The notes beneath the pieces are model-generated. The model made no database searches, was not told where the DNA came from, and was given only the letters and a program-made list of their open reading frames with translations. A stretch of 64,000 nucleotides of DNA from Gammaproteobacteria bacterium (lineage in GTDB: Bacteria; Pseudomonadota; Gammaproteobacteria; Burkholderiales; Sulfuricellaceae): positions 1 to 64,000 of the forward strand of contig JAHJGO010000026.1 in NCBI GenBank assembly GCA_018824405.1, in the 5' to 3' direction. The position numbers and the translations under genes were made by a program. Of the stretch, positions 8,771 to 16,686 are shown piece after piece; the stretch's first letter is position 1; every line of letters starts with the position of its first letter.

Positions 8771-8846
8771 GCGGGAATAGCTCAGTTGGTAGAGCGATAC
8801 CTTGCCAAGGTATAGGTCGCGAGTTCGAATCTCGTTTCCCGCTCCA
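8771..8846 (+). tRNA. tRNA-Gly (GCC)
   Basis: A complete cloverleaf of 76 nt: acceptor GCGGGAA/TTCCCGC, D arm with AGCTCAGTTGGTAGAGC, anticodon loop CTTGCCAAG giving GCC, T arm GAGTTCGAATCTC and an encoded CCA. Confidence 0.97.
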
Positions 8847-8851
8847 GATTT

Positions 8852-8878
8852 AAGGGAAAGCGTCAGCTTTCCCTTTTT
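8852..8878 (+). terminator. Intrinsic terminator after tRNA-Gly
   Basis: GGGAAAGC-gtca-GCTTTCCC followed by TTTTT. It separates tRNA-Gly from tRNA-Cys, so the latter would need read-through or its own promoter. Confidence 0.75.
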
Positions 8879-8936
8879 AGTTCCGGTTGTTACCGATCGC
8901 TGGAATAAAATTTAGCTTCAATAGCCAGGCCACACT

Positions 8937-9010
8937 GGCGGGGTAGCAAAGTGGTTATGCAGCGGCCTGCAAAGCCGTCTACGCCGGTTCGATTCCGACC
9001 CCCGCCTCCA
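8937..9010 (+). tRNA. tRNA-Cys (GCA), prophage integration site
   Basis: 74 nt with acceptor GGCGGGG/CCCCGCC, anticodon loop CCTGCAAAG giving GCA, and an encoded CCA. The 3' part from 8966 is repeated exactly at 52420-52466. The prophage therefore entered the 3' half and restored it; the copy at 52420 lacks the 5' half and is not a gene. Confidence 0.96.
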
Positions 9011-9012
9011 AA
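8966..9012 (+). other. Prophage attachment site attL
   Basis: A 47-bp direct repeat, from CCTGCAAAGCC in the anticodon arm to CCTCCAAA past the CCA end, identical to 52420-52466. It covers the anticodon loop, variable region, T arm and acceptor 3' strand, the usual target of tyrosine integrases. Confidence 0.93.
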
Positions 9013-9088
9013 CAAATCAAGCACTTACAACGATAAAATAAACTTGCAGAAATGGGCGAGTTCACTTTAACCCGCTGTTATTCGCATC

Positions 9089-9118
9089 TTGCCACTCGTA
9101 AAATCCCGTTTGCCACTC
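9089..9118 (+). repeat. Possible integrase arm-type sites
   Basis: TTGCCACTC occurs twice, at 9089-9097 and 9110-9118, 21 bp apart, between attL and the integrase gene. Short direct repeats in this place are typical arm-binding sites for the integrase N-terminal domain. No binding data are implied. Confidence 0.35.
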
Positions 9119-9157
9119 TATAATCGTTGTGGTTGGTAATCAACGCGAGTTTTTACG

Positions 9158-10258
9158 ATGGCAACAAAACGCAAACGCGGCCCTTCATGGGAATACATCA
9201 TCCGGCGCAAGGGCATACTGCCAAAGCCGGTGTCGTTCACATTCAGTGACGAAGCGGAAGGTGATGCCTACGCCGCTCGCGTCGAAGCCATGCTCGATCA
9301 CGGCATTATCCCGCCTGAATTCGAAGACAATCAAGCCGAAGTCAAAACACTGGCGGACACCGTCCGCGAATACCATAAGGCCGTAAGCGTACCTTACACC
9401 GATGGGGCCTTGCTGGGTGTGGTGCTTGACCGCTACGGCAAAACACCGCTGACCAAGATTACTTACACCTGGACCGAGGCATGGGTGGCGAGCATGAAGC
9501 GTGAACTCAACCTTGCGCCGTCCACCATCCGGCATTATGTAGGCGCCACTGCCCGCTGCCTGGATTGGCTGGTCAGAAAATCTCCCGGTGTGATGCCGCA
9601 CAATCCGCTGCGCCTGCTGCCGAAGCGCTACGCCAGCTACTCTGGTGCGGATGCCGTGGTGGGTGAAGCGAAGGAAGACGAATCCAGAGACAGAAGGCTC
9701 AAACCGGGAGAGGAGGGCAGCATCCGGGCTATCCTTTCCGGTGCGAGACCGGAGGGGAGGCAGCGCCCGCTGGCGCTACAGCATGGGGAGGCGCTGACGC
9801 TGCTGTTCGATCTGGCGCTGGAGACGGCTATGCGGATGCGGGAAATGTACACGCTATATCAGGACCAGATTGATCTGGCCAAGAAGACTGTATTTCTGAA
9901 CAAGACCAAGAACGGCGACAAGCGGCAAGTGCCGCTATCCAGCGTGGCAATGGAGAAGCTGGGCGGCTACCTGCTGGTTGCGGATGGGGATCAGCTTTTC
10001 CCTTGGTGGGATGGGCGGAAGGAATCTCTCAAAGCCACCACGGCGAAGCTATCCCAGCAGTTTGCCCGGGTATTCGAGGCGGCTGGCTGCCCCGATCTGC
10101 GGTTCCATGATCTCCGTCACGAGGCCACCAGCCGGATATTCGAGCGCACCAATATGAGCGACTTGCAGATCGCCAAGATCACAGGGCACAAAGACCCGCG
10201 CATGTTGGCACGTTACGCGAACTTGCGGGGGAGCGATCTGGCAGAATTGATGTGGTAG
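9158..10258 (+). CDS. int: Phage tyrosine integrase
   Basis: 366 residues. An N-terminal arm-binding-like region (1-60) and core-binding domain (about 65-165) precede the catalytic domain. Catalytic residues are R226 in ETAMRMRE, the lysine in NKTKNGDKRQVPL (about 250-252), H317 and R320 in HDLRH, H344 in ITGHKD and nucleophile Y353 in LARYAN. It would integrate and excise the prophage at tRNA-Cys; the attL repeat ends 145 bp upstream. The ribosome-binding site is weak. The gene points into the prophage and is convergent with the leftward early operon. Confidence 0.96.
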   Translation: MATKRKRGPSWEYIIRRKGILPKPVSFTFSDEAEGDAYAARVEAMLDHGIIPPEFEDNQAEVKTLADTVREYHKAVSVPYTDGALLGVVLDRYGKTPLTKITYTWTEAWVASMKRELNLAPSTIRHYVGATARCLDWLVRKSPGVMPHNPLRLLPKRYASYSGADAVVGEAKEDESRDRRLKPGEEGSIRAILSGARPEGRQRPLALQHGEALTLLFDLALETAMRMREMYTLYQDQIDLAKKTVFLNKTKNGDKRQVPLSSVAMEKLGGYLLVADGDQLFPWWDGRKESLKATTAKLSQQFARVFEAAGCPDLRFHDLRHEATSRIFERTNMSDLQIAKITGHKDPRMLARYANLRGSDLAELMW

Positions 10259-10351
10259 CGGCTTACCCGCCAGCACCCGCTCGGCGTCCAACCATCATGA
10301 CCTCAGCCTCCTGTGAAGTTAGCGTTGATCGACGCGGGAAATAGTCGCTCG

Positions 10352-10537
10352 TCACAGGTGCGCGTGGTTGCTAAACCAATCGCTTAATTCACGCAGCACT
10401 GCATACCCGCGCTCAAACTCAATGTCATCACGCACCACAGTATCCGTTCTAAGCGCCGTCCAGACAGCTATAACTTCCTCCCTTGTTTCGAGGGTGATTG
10501 TTATAGGCTTGAAATCTGTTTCTTGTTCTATCTTCAT
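10352..10537 (-). CDS. Small phage protein, function unknown
   Basis: 61 residues (MKIEQETDFKPITITLETRE...), acidic, with a predicted beta strand followed by helices. It is the last gene of the leftward early operon. An 8-codon frame (10539-10565, MAQEIWED) with a good AGGAG site ends 1 nt before the region of its start and may couple its translation. I do not recognise a family. Confidence 0.6.
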   Translation of the reverse strand: MKIEQETDFKPITITLETREEVIAVWTALRTDTVVRDDIEFERGYAVLRELSDWFSNHAHL

Positions 10538-10579
10538 TTCAATCTTCCCAAATTTCCTGCGCCATTTCCGTCTCCTTTG

Positions 10580-10651
10580 TCACATATGTGTGAACAGATA
10601 CGCCACCGCCCACAAACTACAAACAAGTGCAAATGCTGTCGGCCAATCCAT
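10580..10651 (-). CDS. Very short membrane protein (23 residues)
   Basis: MDWPTAFALVCSLWAVAYLFTHM, given in two parts: a short polar MDWP head and one hydrophobic helix. An AGGAGAG ribosome-binding site lies at the right distance. It fits exactly between the deaminase gene and the next gene of the leftward operon, with no other coding sequence there. Similar single-helix peptides occur in many phage early operons. Function is unknown. Confidence 0.5.
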   Translation of the reverse strand: MDWPTAFALVCSLWAVAYLFTHM

Positions 10652-10660
10652 AATTCTCTC

Positions 10661-11089
10661 CTAATAAAATTCAACCACAACCCCAGCCTCACGAAACATC
10701 GTGGCGGCTACTTCGAAGCTATCGGCCCATCGTTCGTCGTCTGCCGGAAGTGGCGCGTACACCTTCTTGATCCCAGACTGAATAAGCAGCTTGGCACAGT
10801 CGTTACACGGGTGCAGTGCAGTAACGAGCAGAGAACATCCCTCGATGGCGACTCCGGACCGAGCAGCGTTAGCGATTGCGTTTGCTTCGGCGTGGACGAC
10901 GAATTGGTACTTGGTCGGTCTGTCATTCAATCTCTCCTCACTGTCAATCACCCCTCTTGGGAAGCCGTTCCAACCTTGGGCGCGAACCTCCATGCCGGGG
11001 CCGAAGATAAGCGCCCCGACCTTAGTGCTCGGGTCTTTGGATAGTTGAGCCACCTGATTGGCGATAGCAATGAAGGATAGTGGGGTCAT
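10661..11089 (-). CDS. Deoxycytidylate (dCMP) deaminase-like protein
   Basis: 142 residues of the cytidine/deoxycytidylate deaminase fold. The zinc site is complete: HAE at 66-68 with catalytic E68, and PCNDC at 94-98 with C95 and C98. N-terminal AQLSKDPSTKVGALIF is typical of dCMP deaminases. It would supply dUMP for dTTP synthesis during phage replication. Its ATG overlaps the stop of the preceding TraR-like reading frame by ATGA. Confidence 0.88.
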   Translation of the reverse strand: MTPLSFIAIANQVAQLSKDPSTKVGALIFGPGMEVRAQGWNGFPRGVIDSEERLNDRPTKYQFVVHAEANAIANAARSGVAIEGCSLLVTALHPCNDCAKLLIQSGIKKVYAPLPADDERWADSFEVAATMFREAGVVVEFY

Positions 11090-11263
11090 GGCAGTTTCCT
11101 CCTATCCCGGCAAGGTGCACATGCACCGTTGATGAGACGGCCTGACAATTCTCCGCACAGGTCGCACTCCCCCCGGCTCGCCCTCTGGCAATTCGTAAGG
11201 TGGCTTTCGTAGCAGGGTTTCTTCCTTCTCCATACGTTCGGTTGTACGGTCGGCATCATCCAT
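11086..11263 (-). pseudogene. TraR/DksA-type zinc finger gene with a frameshift
   Basis: The frame from ATG 11263 reads MDDADRTTERMEKEETLL up to a run of six G (minus strand; C run at 11169-11174). After that the +1 frame reads GECDLCGE...ACAPCRD, a CxxC-x(n)-CxxC zinc finger as in phage TraR/DksA-like proteins. With five G the product would be an intact 58-residue protein ending at TGA, overlapping the deaminase ATG exactly as its neighbours overlap. The 178-nt length is one more than a multiple of three. It may be a real mutation, a +1 frameshift site or a homopolymer sequencing error. Confidence 0.7.
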
Positions 11264-11513
11264 GCGTCTTATCCTCCAGCTGGATCAGCAGATCGAGAAA
11301 GTGGCGGGCCTTTTTCAGGTCCGCGATGCCGTTCTTGCTGCGCCAGCGGGATACGTACTTGATCACGCATCCCTCGCAGAAAGCGATGCCGTTTGCGTGG
11401 ATGTATTCCACCGGTTGGATAGTCATGTTTTTATAATGATCACCGCCGACTTGCTGCGCCATGGCTGGCAGCTGCAAATCGAGGTCATCGGATGCGTATC
11501 GGTCTTCTTTCAC
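11256..11513 (-). CDS. DUF3310 family phage protein
   Basis: 85 residues. QQVGGDHYK, IQPVEYIHANGI and CVIKYVSRWRSKNGIADL, then KKARHFLDLL, form the complete DUF3310 signature found in many phages, sometimes annotated as a nucleotide kinase-like protein without biochemical proof. The start is GTG at 11513, overlapping the helicase TGA (GTGA), and its end overlaps the TraR-like gene. Confidence 0.88.
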   Translation of the reverse strand: MKEDRYASDDLDLQLPAMAQQVGGDHYKNMTIQPVEYIHANGIAFCEGCVIKYVSRWRSKNGIADLKKARHFLDLLIQLEDKTHG

Positions 11514-12886
11514 TTGTTTCTCCTCTTCATTGCTTCAAGTAGTAAATCCTGCACTTCTCTTTTCGTCTCGACGCGCGCAATCACCAATTCGTCCACGGTG
11601 CCGCGCGCGATGATGTTGTGAATAAATACCGGCCTGTCATGTCCGGCCTGTTTCTGGCGCACCGGGCCGATGCGTTCGATGATCTGCAAGCGTTCCTCCA
11701 GATTCCACCAGTGCCCGAAGAACACCAGGATATTTCCGCCGTCCTGCAGGTTCAGACCGTGGCCGGCGCTGGCAGGATGAGCAAAGAGAATCGGTATTCG
11801 GCCATTGTTCCAATCCGTGATCGTTGCAGGATCAGCATCCAGCACCCTACCTTGAGGGAAAGCTCGCTGCATCCGGGCGAGGTCACTCTTGAAATGGTAG
11901 GCCACCATGACGGGCGCGCCCGCAGCCTCCTCGATGATGTCTTCCAAGGCTTGTAGCTTCTCATCGTGTACCTCCTTCCAGTTTTGTTGATCGTCCACAT
12001 AGGCCGCACCGTTGGCGATCTGCAAGCACTTGATGGTGCGCGCGGCCGCATTGAATGCCTCGACCTCGTGGCCTTCCAGTTCCATGAACATCTGCTTCTC
12101 CATGTCACGGTATAGCGCCCTGGCGCGGATCGGCATATCCACGTATATGTTATTCACGATCGGCTCATCCAGATCAAACCAGTCCTTGGCCTCGATGGTC
12201 AGGCACACGTCGCGCAGCACGTCCTGTATCTGCTCCTGAGCGAATGGCAGCGCGGTCATGCCGAAGCCGTCATATGACTTCTGGAACCAGCGCTGGCGGA
12301 ATGAATCGTAGGTGCGGCCTAATCGCTTTCCACCATCCACGAACCACATCTGCCCCCACAGATCTGCCAGCCCGTTGGGTGATGGCGTGCCTGTGAGTTC
12401 CACGAAGCGCTTGATCTTGGTATGCGCTACGCGGCCCAGCGCCTGGGCGCGCTTACCGCCTTGCCTAAGGCGGAAGGACTTGAGCTTGGTGCTCTCGTCC
12501 GCGATCACGGTGCGGAACGGCCAGCGTTCTCCGAAATGCTCAACCAGCCAGACGAGGTTTTCATAGTTGGTGGTGTAAACTGAAGCGTCATATTTCAGGG
12601 CGGCGCGGCGCTCGGCCACGCTGCCGACGATGGGCATCACGTCTATGTGGCGCAGGTGCTGCCACTTCTTCGACTCCTCCGGCCAGGTGGTCTTTGCCAC
12701 GCGCAAGGGGGCCAGTACCAGGGCGGGAGCATCTTCACCGGCAAGGAACAGGGCATCGAGGGCGTTGAAGGTGGATATGGTCTTGCCTAAACCCATACCC
12801 GCCCAGACGGCGCAGCGCTCCACTTCGAGGATGTGGCCGGAGATGATGCCCTGGTACGGGCGGGGGGTGAGGACGCGGCGGGTCAT
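11510..12886 (-). CDS. SNF2-type SF2 helicase (leftward operon)
   Basis: 458 residues from ATG 12886, chosen because it overlaps the methyltransferase TGA (ATGA). SF2 motifs: Walker A AGMGLGKT (29-36), DExx box VIADEST, motif III ELTGTPSPNG, and C-terminal HPASAGHGLNLQ (motif V) and QIIERIGPVRQ (motif VI variant). Proteins of this type accompany family A DNA polymerase and VRR-NUC in many phage replication modules. A role in fork remodelling or recombination is inferred. Confidence 0.88.
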   Translation of the reverse strand: MTRRVLTPRPYQGIISGHILEVERCAVWAGMGLGKTISTFNALDALFLAGEDAPALVLAPLRVAKTTWPEESKKWQHLRHIDVMPIVGSVAERRAALKYDASVYTTNYENLVWLVEHFGERWPFRTVIADESTKLKSFRLRQGGKRAQALGRVAHTKIKRFVELTGTPSPNGLADLWGQMWFVDGGKRLGRTYDSFRQRWFQKSYDGFGMTALPFAQEQIQDVLRDVCLTIEAKDWFDLDEPIVNNIYVDMPIRARALYRDMEKQMFMELEGHEVEAFNAAARTIKCLQIANGAAYVDDQQNWKEVHDEKLQALEDIIEEAAGAPVMVAYHFKSDLARMQRAFPQGRVLDADPATITDWNNGRIPILFAHPASAGHGLNLQDGGNILVFFGHWWNLEERLQIIERIGPVRQKQAGHDRPVFIHNIIARGTVDELVIARVETKREVQDLLLEAMKRRNK

Positions 12887-13806
12887 GGCCTGCATTCCAT
12901 GTATGCGGCGATCACTTGGGCCGCTGCTTCCGCGACGATGGCATTGCCGTAGGCGCGCAGTCGTCCCACTCGGGCGGTAGCCCCATGAGCCAGCGGGAAT
13001 GTGCCGGGTTCAACTGGCCGCCACTTCCCGTCGCGGCAGGGGAGCCAGTCGGCACCCCCCCAATATCCGTTAGTCGGCAAAGGTTCGCCTGCCTCGGCAA
13101 CTGATCGAACCGCTCCGCCCCGTCCGCCCTCGGCTTGATGTCCGCGCCCGAGTCCTTCCAGTCCCTGGTGGTGGTGGTGGTCCAGCCTGCGAGTTGCACT
13201 ACCGTTCCCAGCTTCATCAGGCCGGGGTTTTTTCGGCCCTCCGAAATATACCTTTGCTTCCGCGCTAATACCGTAGCCAGCGCTTCGCATGTCTCTATCG
13301 CGTTCGGTGTCGGCCACGAACCACAATCGCTGCCGGATGTGCGGCGCGCCGACGCCCGCAGCAGGGATACCGACAGACGCGAAGGCGTAGCCACTTCCTT
13401 CCATGTCAGCTTGAACAAGGTCGAGCCAACCGTGCCTAATCGCTGCTTCAACCTGCTCACCAAAGACGACTGGAGGGCGGCGCTGTTCGATGATGAAGTG
13501 CCAGTAGGGCCATAGGTGCCGCTCGTCGTTAAACCCACCACCAGCGCCTGCCACGCTGAAAGGCTGGCAAGGGCATGATCCAGTCCATACGGGCTTGTCG
13601 TCAGGCCATCCTGCGAGTCGCAGGGCGTGGCTCCATACGCCGACTCCGGCGAAGAAATGACATTGAGTGAATCCGGCAAGGTCGTCTGGTCGTACATCCA
13701 ATATGCTCCTATCGTCTACTTCGCCGGGCGCGATATGCCCGGCTGCAATCAGGTTGCGCAGCCACTGGGCCGCGTAAGGGTCTATCTCGTTGTAATATGC
13801 GCTCAA
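12883..13806 (-). CDS. DNA (cytosine-5) methyltransferase
   Basis: 307 residues from a TTG start at 13806 that overlaps the VRR-NUC stop and has a GGAGGAG site; residues upstream of it are the other gene's sequence. Motifs: FAGVG (I), catalytic GSCPCQPFS (IV), GEQVEAA in place of the usual ENV (VI), GAPHIRQRLWFVA (VIII) and AYGNAIV (X). The variable region between VIII and IX contains a His run and is the target-recognition part. It probably protects phage DNA from host restriction; no cognate nuclease gene is adjacent except VRR-NUC, which is a replication-module partner. Confidence 0.88.
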   Translation of the reverse strand: MSAYYNEIDPYAAQWLRNLIAAGHIAPGEVDDRSILDVRPDDLAGFTQCHFFAGVGVWSHALRLAGWPDDKPVWTGSCPCQPFSVAGAGGGFNDERHLWPYWHFIIEQRRPPVVFGEQVEAAIRHGWLDLVQADMEGSGYAFASVGIPAAGVGAPHIRQRLWFVADTERDRDMRSAGYGISAEAKVYFGGPKKPRPDEAGNGSATRRLDHHHHQGLEGLGRGHQAEGGRGGAVRSVAEAGEPLPTNGYWGGADWLPCRDGKWRPVEPGTFPLAHGATARVGRLRAYGNAIVAEAAAQVIAAYMECRP

Positions 13807-14066
13807 AACAACTCCTCCACAGCTTCGAGCGAGTCGATCACCGCCACCAGGAAACCCAGATCGCGCATGCGGGCGTGCTCGCGGTCTTGCGCCCTGGTTG
13901 TTTTGCACCCCGGCGCCTTGCACTCCACGAAGTACATAGACCCCTTCGGCATCAGCACCAGTCGGTCGGGTACGCTGCGGCGCTGCGGGCTGGTGAACTT
14001 GTACGATATGCCGCCCGCTTCCCTTACGCGCCTGACCAGGTGCGTCTCGATGTCCCTTTCCCTCAT
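13803..14066 (-). CDS. VRR-NUC domain nuclease
   Basis: 87 residues from ATG 14066, which has a GAGGAAG site and overlaps the preceding small gene by ATGA. MRERDIETHLVRRVREAGG, then SVPDRLVLMPKG and YFVECKAPG give the VRR-NUC core with catalytic D, E and K (PD...ExK). Stand-alone phage VRR-NUC proteins are structure-selective nucleases, probably for branched replication or recombination intermediates. They typically neighbour SNF2 helicases and family A polymerases, as here. Confidence 0.9.
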   Translation of the reverse strand: MRERDIETHLVRRVREAGGISYKFTSPQRRSVPDRLVLMPKGSMYFVECKAPGCKTTRAQDREHARMRDLGFLVAVIDSLEAVEELF

Positions 14067-14152
14067 GACTTCCTCATGGCGTTGCGCAGCGATGTGATGA
14101 TGCCGTAGCCCCACCCTCTATACATCTTGAAATACCTGAATCGTTTAATCAT
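14063..14152 (-). CDS. Small basic phage protein (29 residues)
   Basis: MIKRFRYFKMYRGWGYGIIT is followed by SLRNAMRKS. Evidence for translation is an AAAGGGAAT-type site, ATGA overlap with the VRR-NUC start, and an 8-nt overlap with the upstream frame. Arg/aromatic-rich peptides of this kind occur in the same position in other phage replication operons. Function is unknown. Confidence 0.5.
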   Translation of the reverse strand: MIKRFRYFKMYRGWGYGIITSLRNAMRKS

Positions 14153-14297
14153 CACAATTCCCTTTCTTTTCGCACTGCTCACATTTTTCTTTCAGCGCGA
14201 TGATCTGATTGAGCAGCAAGATTTCCTTGGTTCGGGCGGTACTGAGGCGCTGCTTCAACTCCTCAATTTTCTTTTCCTGCTTGGTCAGGCCTGACAC
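14145..14297 (-). CDS. Small coiled-coil, cysteine-containing phage protein
   Basis: 50 residues from GTG 14297, which has a GGAGGGCGGC site. LTKQEKKIEELKQRLSTA predicts a coiled coil, and the C-terminus has KCEQCEKKGNC, a possible metal-binding tail. It begins inside the end of the upstream 57-residue frame and overlaps the 29-residue gene below it. Function is unknown. Confidence 0.55.
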   Translation of the reverse strand: MSGLTKQEKKIEELKQRLSTARTKEILLLNQIIALKEKCEQCEKKGNCDD

Positions 14298-14458
14298 GCC
14301 GCCCTCCGCGCTTCGTCGTCGATCAGCGGGGTGAATGCCCCGCGCGGTTCGAGGCGTGCGCCCTTGCGGCTGACTACAACCGTCATTTCGGTTTCGTCCT
14401 GCAACTTCTTCACGTCCTCGGGGGTGTGGAGAAAAGGGGCATAGATATCTGCTGACAT
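14285..14458 (-). CDS. Small phage protein (57 residues)
   Basis: MSADIYAPFLHTPEDVKKLQ begins the frame, and ARLEPRGAFTPLIDDEARRA lies near the end. An AAAGGA site precedes the ATG, just after the DNA polymerase stop (14461-14463). No other frame explains this stretch of the compact operon. It has one predicted beta-rich middle (TEMTVVVSRKG). Function is unknown. Confidence 0.6.
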   Translation of the reverse strand: MSADIYAPFLHTPEDVKKLQDETEMTVVVSRKGARLEPRGAFTPLIDDEARRAACQA

Positions 14459-14460
14459 GG

Positions 14461-16515
14461 CTAGTCCTTTCTGTATCGGGTATCTTCAAACCCGGCAGCG
14501 GCAAGGGGTAATCCCTCTGCCCAATCCGGGACGGCGGCGAGCATCGCGCTCAGTTGATCCACGTTGTAGTCGGTGGAATTGGGTGTCTCGGTGAGCAGTT
14601 CGTCATGCACCGAGAGAATGATCCGGTAGCCCGCGGCATCGATGGCAGGCATGTTGTGCGCCATCACGTCACGCGCCGCGCTCTGGGTGGCGTTCTCCAC
14701 CAGCTTGCCGCCGTATGTCTTGATGCGCTCCCACTTACGGGTGTACTGGTTGACGCCCATATAGGACAGCTTGCCATCGTCAACGCGGGGATGCGGATAG
14801 CACAGTGCGCTGCCGGATGGCAGGCCGATGCGCAACCAGGCGCCGTCGCGGCGCACTTTGAACTTGCGGCAGGGAATGGCGCGGCCCGGACCCTCCACGG
14901 CGTTGACGCAAGCTGATTCCAGTTCTTTCCACAGACTGGCCACGTTGGGGTGGCCATTGCGCCAGCCGCGCTTGAATACGTCACATGTGATGAACGCCTC
15001 GCGGGACAGTCCGAAAGTGGAGCGTTTCTGCTTGATCGTCCAGTCGTGGAAATCGCCCGCCTCGCGCACCAGACCCTCCGGCAGGGTTTCCCATGCGTCG
15101 TGCGCCATGGCTTCGAGGTCGATGTTGTACGCCATGGAGAACGTCAGGAAAGCGCCGACGCCGCCCTCGTATCCCAGCGCCAGTTCCTGCACCTTGCCGA
15201 CTTGCCTCTGGTCCTTGCTCACCGCATCTGGCTGGATGCTGAACGACTTGGCATAGGCGAGTTTGTACAGGTCGTGGCCGGTGCCGTTGTCGAAGTCGCG
15301 GAAGGCTTGCAGCTTCCAATCCTCCCCGGCCAGCCAGGCGAGCATCCGGCCCTCTATGTTGGATAGGTCTGACACCACCAGCTTCTTACCCCTGGGGGCG
15401 ACGATGCAGCCGCGGATCGCGCTGCTGGTGAGCTGCATCACGTTGGGGTAAAGCAGATCCGCAGCGCCCGCCTTGAGAGCATCGATGCCGAACTCGATCT
15501 CGTCGTGATCGAGCGCTGGGCGGGGCAGATTCTGCGGCTGGAAGGTGCGGCCTGACCAGCGGCGGGTGCGGCCTGCGCCGTCGAATTGTAGCGTGCCCTT
15601 GAGCCTGCCGTCGGTGGTCACGCCACGGATCAGCGCCCGGTATTTGCTGGTGCTGGTGGTGCTGGCTTGCAGGCGCAGACGCAGCAGTTCCTTGAGTCCT
15701 TCCGGCAGGTCCGGATCTGCAATGCGCCGTTCGAGCGTTGCGCCTTGCAGATCGGGCAGGGCGATCAGGTACTCGGCCAGAATGTGCTCGAGCAGGGCAT
15801 CGCGCTGGGTGGCCTTCTGCACTTCGCCATTGGTGATATCCTGGGTTGCGGTGGCCAGCCGGTGCTGCTCTCGGTCGGTGGCGCCAATGGCGGCATTGGC
15901 GAGGTCCATATCCACGGCGAAGCCGCGATCGTTGATGCGTTGATCGAGGTGCCACAGGGCCAGCTCGCCCCCGGTGTAGTTCCACGTCGGCAGGCGCTTG
16001 TCCACCTCGCGCATGGCATCGATGTCGGCCTTGGCGTATTCGAGGAACGATGCCCACTCTACCGGGTGCGTCTCGCGGGTGGCGCGACGCAGTTTGGTGT
16101 TCTTCGGGCGCGGCTTGCAGAACAGTTGCACCAGCTGCTTGCCGTGTTTGTGTTTGGCCAGGTCAATTGGGACTTGCAGGATGTCGCACAGCTTGTCCAG
16201 GCTGCCAGGGAGCGAATGCGCCATGGCCTTGACCATCGTGCAGCGCCAGTTCTCAAGCGACGGAGCGCGGTCCGGGAAGTGCTTGGCGATGACGCCCCTG
16301 TCGAACATGGCGTTGTGGGCGATGATCTCGTCGAACTGGCTGAAGAAACCAAAGGAGAAGGGTGAGAGGGGGCTTGCCGTGCGGTCCCATACCTTCACAG
16401 GGCCATCGTCAACCGCCCACGTCACCACCATCAGCTCGCAGTCCTGAATATAACGGTACGTGCCGTGCTTGATGGGTGTTTCGCCGAACGTCTCGGTGTC
16501 GATGTAGAGTTTCAC
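14461..16515 (-). CDS. Family A DNA polymerase with 3'-5' exonuclease
   Basis: 684 residues. The start is taken as GTG 16515 (MKLYIDTETFGETPI), which overlaps the 34-residue zinc-finger gene by GTGA; upstream ATGs lie inside that gene. Exonuclease motifs: DTETF (6-10), HNAMFDRGV and YAKADIDAM. Polymerase motifs: A SDLSNIEGRML (about 381), B RQVGKVQELALGYEGG (about 440-452), C SVHDE (about 634). It is the replicative polymerase of the prophage. Confidence 0.94.
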   Translation of the reverse strand: MKLYIDTETFGETPIKHGTYRYIQDCELMVVTWAVDDGPVKVWDRTASPLSPFSFGFFSQFDEIIAHNAMFDRGVIAKHFPDRAPSLENWRCTMVKAMAHSLPGSLDKLCDILQVPIDLAKHKHGKQLVQLFCKPRPKNTKLRRATRETHPVEWASFLEYAKADIDAMREVDKRLPTWNYTGGELALWHLDQRINDRGFAVDMDLANAAIGATDREQHRLATATQDITNGEVQKATQRDALLEHILAEYLIALPDLQGATLERRIADPDLPEGLKELLRLRLQASTTSTSKYRALIRGVTTDGRLKGTLQFDGAGRTRRWSGRTFQPQNLPRPALDHDEIEFGIDALKAGAADLLYPNVMQLTSSAIRGCIVAPRGKKLVVSDLSNIEGRMLAWLAGEDWKLQAFRDFDNGTGHDLYKLAYAKSFSIQPDAVSKDQRQVGKVQELALGYEGGVGAFLTFSMAYNIDLEAMAHDAWETLPEGLVREAGDFHDWTIKQKRSTFGLSREAFITCDVFKRGWRNGHPNVASLWKELESACVNAVEGPGRAIPCRKFKVRRDGAWLRIGLPSGSALCYPHPRVDDGKLSYMGVNQYTRKWERIKTYGGKLVENATQSAARDVMAHNMPAIDAAGYRIILSVHDELLTETPNSTDYNVDQLSAMLAAVPDWAEGLPLAAAGFEDTRYRKD

Positions 16516-16616
16516 TTGAACGTCCATGTACGGGTCAGGCCGCATCGTGTGCACCGCGCATGCACGGTACGGTATCCGCTGGTTGCAAACTGATGCCTGC
16601 ATTTTCTGAATGCCAT
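16512..16616 (-). CDS. Small zinc-finger-like phage protein (34 residues)
   Basis: MAFRKCRHQFATSGYRTVHA, then ARCTRCGLTRTW. CxH and CTRC pairs could bind one zinc. The ATG has an AGGA-type site, and TGA overlaps the polymerase GTG (GTGA), the coupling used throughout this operon. The overlap also identifies the true polymerase start. Function is unknown. Confidence 0.55.
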   Translation of the reverse strand: MAFRKCRHQFATSGYRTVHARCTRCGLTRTWTFK

Positions 16617-16633
16617 TTCTTATTCCTCGTTAT

Positions 16634-16662
16634 CTTTGGTGAACGTGTGCCGCTCACCAAAG
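16634..16662 (-). promoter_or_regulatory. Hairpin between the DUF2815 gene and the polymerase module
   Basis: A perfect 9-bp inverted repeat, CTTTGGTGA and TCACCAAAG, with an 11-nt loop. There is no T-run on the minus strand, so an attenuator or mRNA-processing structure is more likely than a full terminator. Confidence 0.4.
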
Positions 16663-16686
16663 CGCCCTCTTGCGAAGGCGCGATGG

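Noticed and set aside
12883-14066. Cytosine methyltransferase plus VRR-NUC as a restriction-modification system
   Set aside because: VRR-NUC proteins in this context are replication-module nucleases, and the order matches many phage replication operons; no specificity or restriction domain is seen.
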